Positions 45,710 through 54,904 of a DNA stretch of 64,000 nt are shown here, in pieces. The first letter of the stretch is position 1. The number at the start of each line of letters is the position of its first letter. Below the pieces are notes generated by a model. The model was not told the DNA's origin and searched no databases. It saw only the letters and a list, made by a program, of their open reading frames with translations. Source of the DNA: Microbulbifer guangxiensis (GTDB lineage Bacteria; Pseudomonadota; Gammaproteobacteria; Pseudomonadales; Cellvibrionaceae); the NCBI RefSeq assembly GCF_021729075.1, contig NZ_JAJSAQ010000003.1, positions 248,001 to 312,000 of the forward strand, read 5' to 3'. The position numbers and the translations under genes are program-made.

Positions 45710-47191
45710 TCAGTTGTTGCCGCTGAAATGTTTCCGCGGTGCGCCCTCGTGGTCGGCGGTAATACCGATTTCTTCCTTGGTGGTCGGGCCCACTTCGGTG
45801 TGCCATTCCTCGGCGCCATGCATCCAGTCCACCAGTTTCTCGCGGATGAAGAACAGGATGATGCCGGCTCCGATGGCCGCAATGGCCACGCCACCGAAGG
45901 TGGCCAGCGGGCCGGATTCGCCCACCAGTTTACCGATCTCAGCCGCCCCTTTATTGGCGATGCCGATAAAGGCAAACCACAGCCCCATCATCAGTGACAG
46001 GTAGCGTAGCGGCGAGAGCTTGGTGACCATGGAGAGGCCGATGGGCGACAGGCACAGCTCGCCAATGGTGTGGAAAATATAGGCCAGCACCAGCCACCAG
46101 AGGCTGGCCTTGGCAGTCTCGGAATCGCCGATCTGCAGGGCGGCACCTACCATGGAAACGAAGCCGAGGCCGAGGAATATCAGGCCCATGCTGAACTTCC
46201 CGGGCGAGTTCGGTTCCCGGTCACCGAGTCCGACCCAGATACTGGCGATCACCGGCGCCAGGATGATGATGAACAGCGGGTTCACCATCTGCAGCCAGCT
46301 GGCCGGGATTTCGAAGCCGCCAACGTTCAGGTCGGTGTTGTATTTTGCAAACAGGTTCATCGAGCCCGCCGCCTGTTCAAAGCCGGCCCAGAAGATCACC
46401 GTGAACACACCGAGAATCAGAATCACCTTGATGCGGTCCCGTTCTTCGGTGGTGAGGGGCTTGTGCTTGTCGGCCACGTCCTGTTTGAGCCCAAGCTGGG
46501 CCGAGGGCTGGGTGCCGAGTACGCCGAGGTAGCGGTTGGCCTGGGTGAGCTGCAGCAGCAGGCCCAGGGCCATGCCGAGGCCGGCGACAAAGAACGCGAG
46601 CTGGTAGTCCACCTTTTCGCCGATCCAACCGATCACCAGGTAGCCGAGGATCGAGCCCAGGTTGATGCCCATGTAGAAGATGGTGAAAGCGGTATCGCGA
46701 CGCTTGTCCCCCTCCTCATAGAGGTCGCCCACCATGGTGGAGATGTTGGGTTTGAAGAAGCCGTTGCCGAGAATGAGCAGCGCCAGGCCCAGCCACAGCA
46801 TGTAGATTTCGGTACCGTCCGGTAGCCAGCTGTGGGGGAAGCCGAGGGCAAACTGGCCCAGCATCATCAGGGTGCCGCCAAACATGATGCAGCGTCGCTG
46901 GCCCCATTTGTTGTCTGCGACCCAGCCGCCGATGATGGGGGTGAGGTACACCAGCATGGCGTACCAGCCCAGGTAGCTGAGTGCCTTTGACTGGCGCTCC
47001 ACGTCCGATAACTGTTCCCAGCCAAAAGCGACTGCTGCCGCGGCCGAGGTGAGATAGAAGACGAAGATCCCGCGCATGCCGTAGTAACTGAGCCGCTCCC
47101 ACATCTCGGTGCCGAACAGCAGGAACAGTCCCTTGGGATGCCCCATCAGTTCGCCGGCATCTGCAGGGGGTCTTGGCTTGAAGTCTTGCAT
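45710..47191 (-). CDS. Proton-dependent oligopeptide (POT/PTR2) transporter
   Basis: 493 residues, second POT family member in the window. ExxER motif EMWER (29-33), SYYGMRGIFVFYL and the PTR2 signature FTIFYMGINLGSILGYL are present. About 14 hydrophobic segments. ATG 47191 has AGAGG upstream and starts at the point where similarity to the first transporter begins. The short C-terminus ends in a basic/acidic mixture. Divergent from hrpA; the intervening 178 nt hold both promoters. Confidence 0.9.
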   Translation of the reverse strand: MQDFKPRPPADAGELMGHPKGLFLLFGTEMWERLSYYGMRGIFVFYLTSAAAAVAFGWEQLSDVERQSKALSYLGWYAMLVYLTPIIGGWVADNKWGQRRCIMFGGTLMMLGQFALGFPHSWLPDGTEIYMLWLGLALLILGNGFFKPNISTMVGDLYEEGDKRRDTAFTIFYMGINLGSILGYLVIGWIGEKVDYQLAFFVAGLGMALGLLLQLTQANRYLGVLGTQPSAQLGLKQDVADKHKPLTTEERDRIKVILILGVFTVIFWAGFEQAAGSMNLFAKYNTDLNVGGFEIPASWLQMVNPLFIIILAPVIASIWVGLGDREPNSPGKFSMGLIFLGLGFVSMVGAALQIGDSETAKASLWWLVLAYIFHTIGELCLSPIGLSMVTKLSPLRYLSLMMGLWFAFIGIANKGAAEIGKLVGESGPLATFGGVAIAAIGAGIILFFIREKLVDWMHGAEEWHTEVGPTTKEEIGITADHEGAPRKHFSGNN

Positions 47192-47336
47192 GTCGGTACC
47201 TCTGACAGGCAATGGGCTTGGGAAAAAAGTTTTCCCTCGCGGGCTGGCGGGGGATGCAATTGCCTTGAGTATAGAACAGCGCCAAATGGGCTCCGGCAAC
47301 TCCCGGCGAGGATTTAGCCGCCAGTGGCGCAGCAGG

Positions 47337-47342
47337 TATAAT
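47337..47342 (+). promoter_or_regulatory. Candidate -10 box for hrpA
   Basis: TATAAT 27 nt before the hrpA ATG; TTTAGC 18 nt upstream of it is a weak -35 candidate. Confidence 0.45.
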
Positions 47343-47369
47343 GGCTGGTTTGCGGTCAGTTTGTGGATT

Positions 47370-50300
47370 ATGAGTCACTCCGAAGCCAACCCAGTCAACC
47401 AGGCCCGCCGGGCCCTGGACAGTCTCAGCGCCGAGTTTGATCAGCGCCTGGACCACTGCATGGGCCGCGACCGGTACCGCCTGCGCAAGGCGCTCGCCAA
47501 TGCACGGCGGCGGGTGAAATCCGGCAAGCCGGCAGACCGGATGCTCGAGCAGCTGCAACGTGACTTGCAGGCCTCTGCGGCGCTGGCCTCTGCGCGCCGC
47601 GAAAAGTTGCCGACAGTGACCTGGCCGGAGGAACTGCCGGTGGTTGCGCGCCGGGAGGAAATCGCCGCGCTGATCGCCGACCACCAGGTGGTGGTGGTCG
47701 CGGGTGAAACCGGCTCCGGCAAAACCACCCAGCTGCCCAAGATCTGCCTGGAGCTCGGTCGTGGGGTCTACGGTCAGATTGGTCACACGCAGCCGCGGCG
47801 AATCGCCGCGCGCACGGTGGCGAACCGCATCGCCGAGGAACTCAACCAGCCCCTGGGTCACTCGGTGGGTTACCAGGTGCGCTTCACTGACCACAGTGAC
47901 GAGCATACCCACGTCAAGCTGATGACCGACGGTATCCTGCTGGCGGAAATCCAGCGCGACCCGCTGCTGAACAAATACGACACCCTCATCATCGATGAGG
48001 CCCACGAACGCAGCCTCAATATCGACTTCCTCCTCGGTTATCTGAAGACCATCCTGCCCAAGCGCCCGGACCTGAAGCTGATCATCACCTCGGCGACCAT
48101 CGACCTGGAGAAGTTTTCCCGGCATTTCGACGATGCGCCGATCATCGAGGTTTCCGGTCGCACCTATCCGGTGGAAATCCATTACCGTCCACCCGCGGAC
48201 AGCGAGGCCGATCTCAACGAGCAGGTGATTGCCGCGGTCGACGAGCTGCTGCACGAGGAAAAGAGCAGCGGCCGCCGCGGGGGCGATATTCTCGTCTTCA
48301 TGAGTGGCGAGCGGGAAATCCGCGAGTGTGCCAAGGCCCTGCGGGACGCACAGATTCCACAACTGGAAGTGCTGCCACTTTATGCTCGGCTGAGCCTTGC
48401 CGAGCAGAACAGGGTTTTCCACGGGCACAAGGGCCGGCGCATCGTGCTGGCCACCAACGTGGCGGAAACCTCCATTACCGTACCCGGCATCCGTTACGTG
48501 ATCGATCCCGGCACCGCGCGCGTGAGCCGCTACAGCTACCGCAGCAAGATCCAGCGGCTCCCGGTCGAAGCGATCTCCCAGGCCAGCGCCAACCAGCGCG
48601 CCGGTCGCTGTGGGCGGGTCAGCGCCGGTGTCTGTGTGCGACTCTATGAAGAGCGCGATTTCGAGCAGCGGCCCGAATTTACCGATGCGGAAATATTGCG
48701 CACAAACCTGGCGGCGGTGATCCTGCAGATGCTGCAATTGCGCATTGGTGATATCCGCGATTTTCCCTTTGTGGATCCACCCGATGAGCGCCTGATCAAC
48801 GACGGTTACAAACTGCTGCAGGAACTGCAGGCCGTGGATGCCGGCGGCAAGGTCACCCAATTTGGCCGGGCACTGTCCCGTCTGCCGCTGGATCCGCGCC
48901 TTGGCCGCATGTTGATGGCAGCGGGGGACAACGACAGTTTGCGTGAGGTGTTGATCATCGTCAGCGCCCTGGCCGTGCAGGATCCGCGCGAACGCCCGGC
49001 AGAGAAACGCCAGGCGGCGGATGAAAAGCACCGCCAGTGGCAGCACGAGCAGTCGGACTTCGTCTCCTTCGTGCAGCTCTGGGATGCGTTTGAAGAGCAG
49101 CGCCAGGAGCTGAGCCAGAACCAGCTGCGCAAGTGGTGCCAGAAGAATTACCTGTCCTGGCTGCGCATGCGTGAGTGGCGGGACATACACCACCAGCTAC
49201 GGGTGGCTACCCGTGAACTGAAGCTGAAGGAAAACCGCGAGCCGGCTTCCTATGAGGCCATTCACCGGGCAATCCTGCCGGGGCTGCTTGGCAATATCGG
49301 TGTGCGTGACGAGAACAAGGAGTTCCTCGGCTGCCGTAACCGCCGCTTCCACATTTTTCCCGGCAGTGGCCAATTCAAGAAGCCGCCCCGCTGGGTCGTG
49401 GCTGCACAGCTGCTGGAGACCAGCCGCCTGTTTGCCCATACCGTCGCCCGCATCGAGCCGGACTGGGTGCTGGCAGTGTCAGAGCACCTGGTCAAGCGCG
49501 GCTACTCCGAACCGCATTACGATGCCCGTGGCGGCCGGGTGATGGCGTTCGAAAAGGTAACTCTGTACGGCCTGGTGCTGGTTGAAAAGAAACGCATTCA
49601 CTACGGCAAGCTGAATCCGCAAGTGGCGCGCGAGGTCTTTATCCGCCAGGCACTGGTTGAGCAGCGCTATCGCGGCAAGGGTCGGTTCTTCAAACACTAC
49701 CGGTCGCTGCTCGAGGAGCTGGAGGACCTGGAGGCCAAGTCACGCCGGCGGGATATCGTTGTCGACGACGAGGTGATCTTCCGCTTCTTCGATGAGCGGC
49801 TGCCGGAGGATATTGTCAACCTGGCGGGCTTCGAGCACTGGCGCAAGCAGGCGGAATCCCGCGATCCCGAATTGCTGATGATTCCACGGGACCTGCTGAT
49901 GCAGCAGAGCGCCGATCATATCGGCGAGGCGCAGTTCCCGGACACCCTGCAGACCGGCGGGATAGAGTTTCCGCTCAGCTATCACTTCGAGCCGGGTAGC
50001 CCGGAGGACGGGGTAAGCATCCGCGTACCGGTTGCGGCCCTGCATCAGGTGCCTGAAGCCCGGTTGTCGTGGCTGGTGCCAGGACTTCTGCGCGATAAAT
50101 GCATCGCCCTGGTGAAGGGGTTGCCCAAACAGTGGCGCAAATATTTTGTACCGGTGCCGGCCGCGGTGGACCGGGCATTGCCGAGGATGAAGCCGGACAA
50201 CACGCCCCTGTGGCAGGCGCTGGCGCTGGAGTTAAAGCGCCAGACGGCCCAAGAGCTGCCCGAGGAAGCCTGGGCCCGGGCTGAAAGCAGCCTGGAGGAT

Positions 50301-51320
50301 TTCTACCGTTTCAATATCCAGGTGCTGGATGAGTCCGGCAAGCGCCTCGACCAGGGGCGTGACCTGTCGCAATTACAGGAGCGCTACCGGGACCGAGTGC
50401 AGCGTGAGATCGCCACCGCCGGGGACGACTTCGAGCGGGAGGGCATCACCCTGTGGGATTTCGGTGACCTGCCGGAAACCCACACCATGGACCAGGGTGG
50501 CCTCAAGATGCGGGCTTATCCCGCGCTGGAAGACCGCGGGGACAGCGTGGCCCTGCGGCTGCTGGATAACCCGGCCGAAGCACGACGCACCAGCCGCGCC
50601 GGCATCTCCCGGCTGGCACTGCTGCACCTGCCCGAAAAAGTGAAATACCTGCGCAAGGAATTGCTACGCGGCAAGGAGCTGGGCCTGTCCGCCGCCGACC
50701 TGGGCCGCCGCGAGGAGGTGGCCGACGATATCATGCTGGCAGCAGCGAGAGAGCTGTTCTGGCCCGATGGGCAGTGGCCCCGAGCCGAGCGTGACTTCCT
50801 TGCGGCACTGGAGCGCCAGGAAAAATTCATCGAGGTCGCACAGGAAATTGCCGCGTTACTGGTCAGGGCGCTCGGTGATCTGGTGCCGCTGCGTAAGACA
50901 ATCAAGCAGCAGAAAAACCTTGCCGTTGCCATGGCGGTGGGAGATATCCAGCAGCAGCTGGCAGGTCTTTTCTATCGCGGTTTCCTGTTCGATACGCCTA
51001 TGGAGTGGCTGCGCCAGTATGGCCGTTACCTCAAGGGCATTTCCATGCGCCTCGAGAAGGCCGCACTGGATCCCAACCGTGACCGGCGCTTGCAAGCGGA
51101 GTATCAGGACGCCGCACAGCCGTTTATGGATTTGCTCGCGCAATACTCGCATCCGGCGCTGATGGCCGAGCCGGTACTGGTCGATTACCGCTGGATGCTG
51201 GAGGAATTCCGTATTTCGCTGTTTGCCCAGTCATTGAAGACCCTGATGCCGGTGTCGGTAAAACGACTGCGCAAGCAGTGGCAGGAAATCGAGCAGGCCG
51301 GTCTGCGCTTCTCCCAGTGA
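47370..51320 (+). CDS. hrpA: ATP-dependent RNA helicase HrpA
   Basis: 1316 residues, close to E. coli HrpA (1300). N-terminal helical region, then RecA domains with Walker A GETGSGKT (112-119), DEAH box (IIDEAHERSLN), SAT motif (ITSATI) and QRAGRCGR (motif VI), followed by winged-helix, ratchet and OB domains and the long C-terminal DUF3418 region typical of HrpA. Rescues collided or stalled ribosomes on mRNA in E. coli. ATG 47370 chosen; the upstream open frame runs through the divergent promoter. Confidence 0.95.
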   Translation: MSHSEANPVNQARRALDSLSAEFDQRLDHCMGRDRYRLRKALANARRRVKSGKPADRMLEQLQRDLQASAALASARREKLPTVTWPEELPVVARREEIAALIADHQVVVVAGETGSGKTTQLPKICLELGRGVYGQIGHTQPRRIAARTVANRIAEELNQPLGHSVGYQVRFTDHSDEHTHVKLMTDGILLAEIQRDPLLNKYDTLIIDEAHERSLNIDFLLGYLKTILPKRPDLKLIITSATIDLEKFSRHFDDAPIIEVSGRTYPVEIHYRPPADSEADLNEQVIAAVDELLHEEKSSGRRGGDILVFMSGEREIRECAKALRDAQIPQLEVLPLYARLSLAEQNRVFHGHKGRRIVLATNVAETSITVPGIRYVIDPGTARVSRYSYRSKIQRLPVEAISQASANQRAGRCGRVSAGVCVRLYEERDFEQRPEFTDAEILRTNLAAVILQMLQLRIGDIRDFPFVDPPDERLINDGYKLLQELQAVDAGGKVTQFGRALSRLPLDPRLGRMLMAAGDNDSLREVLIIVSALAVQDPRERPAEKRQAADEKHRQWQHEQSDFVSFVQLWDAFEEQRQELSQNQLRKWCQKNYLSWLRMREWRDIHHQLRVATRELKLKENREPASYEAIHRAILPGLLGNIGVRDENKEFLGCRNRRFHIFPGSGQFKKPPRWVVAAQLLETSRLFAHTVARIEPDWVLAVSEHLVKRGYSEPHYDARGGRVMAFEKVTLYGLVLVEKKRIHYGKLNPQVAREVFIRQALVEQRYRGKGRFFKHYRSLLEELEDLEAKSRRRDIVVDDEVIFRFFDERLPEDIVNLAGFEHWRKQAESRDPELLMIPRDLLMQQSADHIGEAQFPDTLQTGGIEFPLSYHFEPGSPEDGVSIRVPVAALHQVPEARLSWLVPGLLRDKCIALVKGLPKQWRKYFVPVPAAVDRALPRMKPDNTPLWQALALELKRQTAQELPEEAWARAESSLEDFYRFNIQVLDESGKRLDQGRDLSQLQERYRDRVQREIATAGDDFEREGITLWDFGDLPETHTMDQGGLKMRAYPALEDRGDSVALRLLDNPAEARRTSRAGISRLALLHLPEKVKYLRKELLRGKELGLSAADLGRREEVADDIMLAAARELFWPDGQWPRAERDFLAALERQEKFIEVAQEIAALLVRALGDLVPLRKTIKQQKNLAVAMAVGDIQQQLAGLFYRGFLFDTPMEWLRQYGRYLKGISMRLEKAALDPNRDRRLQAEYQDAAQPFMDLLAQYSHPALMAEPVLVDYRWMLEEFRISLFAQSLKTLMPVSVKRLRKQWQEIEQAGLRFSQ

Positions 51321-51669
51321 GCAGTGAGTCGCTGCTAGCCGGCCTTCAGTCGTACGGTGCAACTCGCACTCCACCCATGCAGGATGCCCGCCGCTGGCAG
51401 GGCTGGGCGGTACCGGGCTGGATGAAAAATGATCGCCTGCGACCAGAAATCGAATCAAAAACACGGTTGCTGTAACAACTACCGCTCAATAACGACTATT
51501 CAACCGGAGTCCGCTTAACGAATTGCCGGATTTGAGGCAACTTTACTGATACGTTGCGGGTCTCAGAACGTAACTGCCTGTGAGCAGGGCGCATTATACT
51601 GCCGGGAAGGCGGTGGAAAGCTCCGCCACGTGGCTATAAGACTTTAGGGTATTAAACAGGAGAATCGTT
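51321..51669 (+). promoter_or_regulatory. Upstream region of the copper-peptide operon
   Basis: 349 nt without a gene. GCATTATACT (TATACT 51595-51600) is a plausible -10, about 70 nt before the precursor start, with a poor -35. A GGCGG/CCGCC repeat follows near 51610. Copper-responsive ECF sigma control is known for related operons, but I cannot identify such a promoter with confidence. Confidence 0.4.
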
Positions 51670-51993
51670 ATGAACAAGAAGAATGTACCGCTTGCCGCTG
51701 CCGTTGGCGCCGCTTTCCTTGCGTCCGCGTCCCTGAACGTATCCGCCGGTATTGCCAGTGATGCCAATCCGTTCGCCGCCGAGAAGCTGTCCTCAGGTTA
51801 CAACCTGGCCGTCATGAGTGAGCACGGCTCTGACGACAAGAAGAAAGAGGGCAAGTGCGGCGAAGGTAAGTGTGGCGAGGAAGGCAAGAAAAAAGAAGGT
51901 AAGTGCGGCGAAGGCAAGTGCGGCGAAGAAGGCAAGAAGAAAGAAGGTAAGTGTGGTGAGGGTAAGTGCGGTGAGGGTAAGTGCGGCGGATAA
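51670..51993 (+). CDS. Bufferin/HvfA-type precursor peptide with seven EGKCG motifs
   Basis: 107 residues: signal peptide (about 1-26), a linker, then a Lys/Gly/Glu/Cys tail with EGKCG at 60-64, 65-69, 76-80, 81-85, 92-96, 97-101 and 102-106. At DNA level the tail is a 48-nt tandem repeat. In Haemophilus HvfA the Cys of EGKCG motifs is converted to an oxazolone-thioamide that binds copper, and related bufferins protect against copper. Genes for the DUF692 enzyme and DUF2063 partner follow. Strong ribosome site (AGGAGA). Exported to the periplasm by inference. Confidence 0.92.
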   Translation: MNKKNVPLAAAVGAAFLASASLNVSAGIASDANPFAAEKLSSGYNLAVMSEHGSDDKKKEGKCGEGKCGEEGKKKEGKCGEGKCGEEGKKKEGKCGEGKCGEGKCGG

Positions 51994-52012
51994 ACCGTTT
52001 GCTTTCACTTGT

Positions 52013-52033
52013 CCGGGGGCGTCATGCCCCCGG
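52013..52033 (+). promoter_or_regulatory. Stem-loop between precursor and maturase genes
   Basis: Perfect 8-bp stem CCGGGGGC / GCCCCCGG with a GTCAT loop, 20 nt after the precursor stop, no T-run. Could protect the precursor mRNA or lower read-through into the enzyme genes. Confidence 0.55.
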
Positions 52034-52100
52034 TACCTGCCACCCTCTTTCCGGTGCCATCTAGCCCGCGGCCAGTCGATGACATTCCAGAGCGTCAACC

Positions 52101-52967
52101 ATGAGTAGTGCTGACCAAAGAGCATTCCCCGTCGAGGGCGCAGGCCTCGGTTTGCGTCGCTCCATGATGGGCGAGGAAGTATCACCGGAGCACATCGATT
52201 TTCTCGAAGTGGCCCCGGAGAACTGGATCGGCGTGGGGGGGCGCTTCGGACGCTGGCTGCGGGAGCAGACCGAACGTTTCCCGTTTGTGACCCACGGCCT
52301 GTCTCTGTCCATCGGCTCCCCCGCGCCTCTCGATATGGATTTGGTACGCTCGATCAAGGCATTTATCCGTGAGCACGACATCCGCTGTTACAGCGAGCAC
52401 CTGAGCTACTGTTCGGACCACGGCCATCTGTATGACCTGTTGCCGATCCCCTTCACGGAAGAGGCGGTGCGTTACGTGGCGGAGCGTATCCGCCGGGTGC
52501 AGGATACCCTCGGTCAGCGCATCGCCATGGAGAACGTTTCCTATTACGCAGCCCCTGGCCAGGAGATGACCGAGCTCGACTTCATTACCGCGGTTCTGGA
52601 GGCGGCGGATTGTGACCTGCTGCTGGATGTGAACAACATTTACGTCAACAGTATCAATCATCGTTACGATCCCGTGGACTTTCTGCGCGGGTTGCCGGGG
52701 GAACGTATCGCTTACGTTCACGTGGCCGGACATTATGACGAGGCGGAAGATCTCAAGGTCGATACGCACGGTGCGCCGGTCATCGGTCCGGTGTGGGCGT
52801 TGCTGGAGGAGGCCTACCGGCTGCACGGCGCCCTGCCCACGCTACTGGAGCGCGACTTCAATATCCCGCCGCTGCCAAAGCTGTTCGAGGAGGTGGCGCA
52901 GATCCGCGAGATCCAGTCCCACGTCCAGCCCCAAATACAACGCAAGGCACAATATGCGCACCGCTGA
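52101..52967 (+). CDS. DUF692 multinuclear iron-dependent oxidase (HvfB/BufB-type)
   Basis: 288-residue TIM-barrel enzyme of the DUF692/MNIO family (MbnB, TglH, HvfB). Candidate iron ligands are all visible: His65 (VTHGLSLS), His100 (CYSEHLSY), Glu144 (IAMENVSYY), Asp176 and Asn179 ([10 protein letters not shown]), His207 and His211 (VHVAGH), Asp221 and His223, Glu250 (LLERDFN). Expected to oxidise Cys residues of the upstream precursor, yielding copper-binding groups, with O2 and its partner. Overlaps the next gene by 14 nt. Confidence 0.92.
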   Translation: MSSADQRAFPVEGAGLGLRRSMMGEEVSPEHIDFLEVAPENWIGVGGRFGRWLREQTERFPFVTHGLSLSIGSPAPLDMDLVRSIKAFIREHDIRCYSEHLSYCSDHGHLYDLLPIPFTEEAVRYVAERIRRVQDTLGQRIAMENVSYYAAPGQEMTELDFITAVLEAADCDLLLDVNNIYVNSINHRYDPVDFLRGLPGERIAYVHVAGHYDEAEDLKVDTHGAPVIGPVWALLEEAYRLHGALPTLLERDFNIPPLPKLFEEVAQIREIQSHVQPQIQRKAQYAHR

Positions 52968-53730
52968 CGGAAAAGCAGCGAAAGGCGCGCAGTTCCAGCA
53001 GATGCAGCGGGAGTTTGCCGCCCACCTGCGCAATCCCCGCGAGCACGCGCCGCCCGCCGAGATCGAGGATCGTCGCCTCGCCATCTACCGCGACCTGATT
53101 TACAACAATATCGAGTCTTTTATTGCCAGCGGCTTCCCGGTTTTGCGCAAGCTCTACAGTGATAGTGACTGGCATGCGATGGTGCGTGACTTCGTTCACC
53201 GCCATGCCTCCCAGAGCCCTTATTTCCTGCAGATCAGTGAGGAGTTCCTGCACTACCTGCAGAGCGAGCGCGAGCCGCACCCCTGCGATCCGCCGTTCCT
53301 GCTGGAGCTGGCCCATTACGAGTGGGTGGAGCTGGCACTGGATGTCAGTGATGCCGAAATGCCGCAGGGCCTGAAGCGGGAGGGAGATGTGCTGGCCGGG
53401 GTGCCGGTGGTATCCCCGCTGGTTTGGAGCCTGAATTACCGCTTTCCGGTCCACCAGATCGGTCCCGCCTTCCAGCCCGAAGAGGCGCCGGATGCGCCCA
53501 CCTTCCTGCTGGTCTACCGCGACCGGAGCGATGCCATCAGCTTTATGGAGACCAATGCGGTCACGGCGCGGCTGTTGCAGCTGGCGCAGGGCGAGGAGAC
53601 AACCGGTCGCGAACTGCTGCTGGCGCTTGCCGGTGAGATGAACCACCCGGATCCGGAAGTTTTACTGCAATTCGGGCGGGATCTGCTGGAAAAACTGCTG
53701 AGCGCCGGTATCATCGCCGGGCTGCGCTGA
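52954..53730 (+). CDS. DUF2063 partner protein (HvfC/BufC-type)
   Basis: 258 residues. The N-terminal DUF2063 domain (about 12-105: FAAHLRNP ... [24 protein letters not shown]) is followed by a second alpha/beta part. Members bind the precursor leader and dock it to the DUF692 enzyme. ATG 52954 lies inside the end of the DUF692 gene; the open frame further upstream is the shadow of that gene. Translational coupling keeps the two in a fixed ratio. Confidence 0.9.
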   Translation: MRTADGKAAKGAQFQQMQREFAAHLRNPREHAPPAEIEDRRLAIYRDLIYNNIESFIASGFPVLRKLYSDSDWHAMVRDFVHRHASQSPYFLQISEEFLHYLQSEREPHPCDPPFLLELAHYEWVELALDVSDAEMPQGLKREGDVLAGVPVVSPLVWSLNYRFPVHQIGPAFQPEEAPDAPTFLLVYRDRSDAISFMETNAVTARLLQLAQGEETTGRELLLALAGEMNHPDPEVLLQFGRDLLEKLLSAGIIAGLR

Positions 53731-53864
53731 GAGAGCGCAGCATCGAAAAAACGGGTGCTTTTGGCCGAAAAAACAGGCCGACTGCTATGCTGCCAAGGGT
53801 GGCTCCCGCTTGCCCCGGGCGGTAAAATCTTTCCACTTCCATGATTTGTCACAGGAGCAGGGTT

Positions 53865-54872
53865 TTGCTGGGACGCACAAATGGTTTGCCCTCACTGACA
53901 CTGTCGGTACTGCTGGCACTGCCACTGACTGCCTTTGGTCAGGATGACCCGTTCGCCGAGGTGCCGCCAGAAAATCTGCCGGCTACGGAGCAGTCGACTC
54001 CGGCAGGTACGGATGAAGACAGCGCCGAAGCCGATGCTGCCGCAACGGTAGATGGCCCGGATGACGGTGACGAGAGCTCGGACAGCAGCCCGGCGACGGA
54101 TACCGGCGGTTCCCTCGAGGATGAGTACGGTTTCGATCCCGCAGCGGAGTTTGGCGGCCAGGAGGATTCTGCCACCCAGGATCCCTGGGAAGACGTCAAT
54201 CGCGCCATCTTTCGCTTCAATGACACCGCCGATCGCTGGGTCCTGAAGCCTCTCGCGGTGACCTACCGCGAAGTCACCCCGATTTTCATGCAGCACGGGG
54301 TCAGCAACTTCTACGGCAACCTGCTCGAAGTCACCAATTCCCTCAACAGTGCCCTGCAGTGGAAATGGGGGCAGGCCGGCAATGATGCCGGTCGTTTCCT
54401 GATCAACAGCACCGTGGGTGTGGTGGGCCTGTTCGATGTGGCCCAGCACTGGGGGCTCGAGCCCAATGATGGAGAGGATTTCGGCCAGACCCTGGCAGTC
54501 TGGGGAGTACCGGCGGGGCCCTATGTGGTGCTGCCGTTCCTGGGCCCGTATACGCTGAGGGATGTCCCCGGCGGTTGGGTGGATGTCTATACCAACCCCA
54601 TTTACTACATCGATCACAACCCCACCGAGTATGCTTTCCGCTTCGGTGACCTGGTGCAGACGCGTGCCAGCTATCTGAAGACCGAGTCCCTGCTGCAGGG
54701 GGACCGCTATGTACTACTGCGGGATGCCTACCTGCAGCGGCGCGAGTTCCTGATCAATGACGGTGCTTCCTCCACCGACACCGACGACGATGCCGACACC
54801 GCTGAAGGTGATGGCGATGAGACCGGTGAGGCTGAAACAGAAAGCGAAGTCGACGACCCCTTTGCCTTCTGA
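53865..54872 (+). CDS. mlaA: MlaA/VacJ-family phospholipid transport protein
   Basis: 335 residues. The MlaA domain (about 105-290) has DPWEDVNRAIFRFND, FYGNLLEVTNSLNS, GRFLINSTVGVVGLFDVA, EDFGQTLAVWGVPAGPYVVLPFLGPYTLRD and the DNYxDP-like region. It removes phospholipids from the outer leaflet of the outer membrane. The likely start is TTG 53865, 7 nt after AGGAG. The signal peptide ends LTAFGQDD with no lipobox Cys, and the mature protein has no Cys at all; family members are usually lipoproteins. Long acidic segments lie before (about 30-95) and after the domain. Confidence 0.9.
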   Translation: MLGRTNGLPSLTLSVLLALPLTAFGQDDPFAEVPPENLPATEQSTPAGTDEDSAEADAAATVDGPDDGDESSDSSPATDTGGSLEDEYGFDPAAEFGGQEDSATQDPWEDVNRAIFRFNDTADRWVLKPLAVTYREVTPIFMQHGVSNFYGNLLEVTNSLNSALQWKWGQAGNDAGRFLINSTVGVVGLFDVAQHWGLEPNDGEDFGQTLAVWGVPAGPYVVLPFLGPYTLRDVPGGWVDVYTNPIYYIDHNPTEYAFRFGDLVQTRASYLKTESLLQGDRYVLLRDAYLQRREFLINDGASSTDTDDDADTAEGDGDETGEAETESEVDDPFAF

Positions 54873-54904
54873 AGAAACAATAACGACCAGGTTGGGTTGA
54901 CCCT

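Noticed and set aside
46716-49193. An 825-codon open frame on the - strand
   Set aside because: Antisense to the helicase motifs of hrpA and runs into the POT gene in another frame.
51838-51990. CRISPR-like tandem repeat
   Set aside because: The 48-nt repeats are contiguous, in frame and code for the EGKCG tail; there are no spacers.
52735-52953. N-terminal extension of the DUF2063 protein
   Set aside because: It is an Arg-rich shadow of the DUF692 gene; homology and the internal ATG place the start at 52954.
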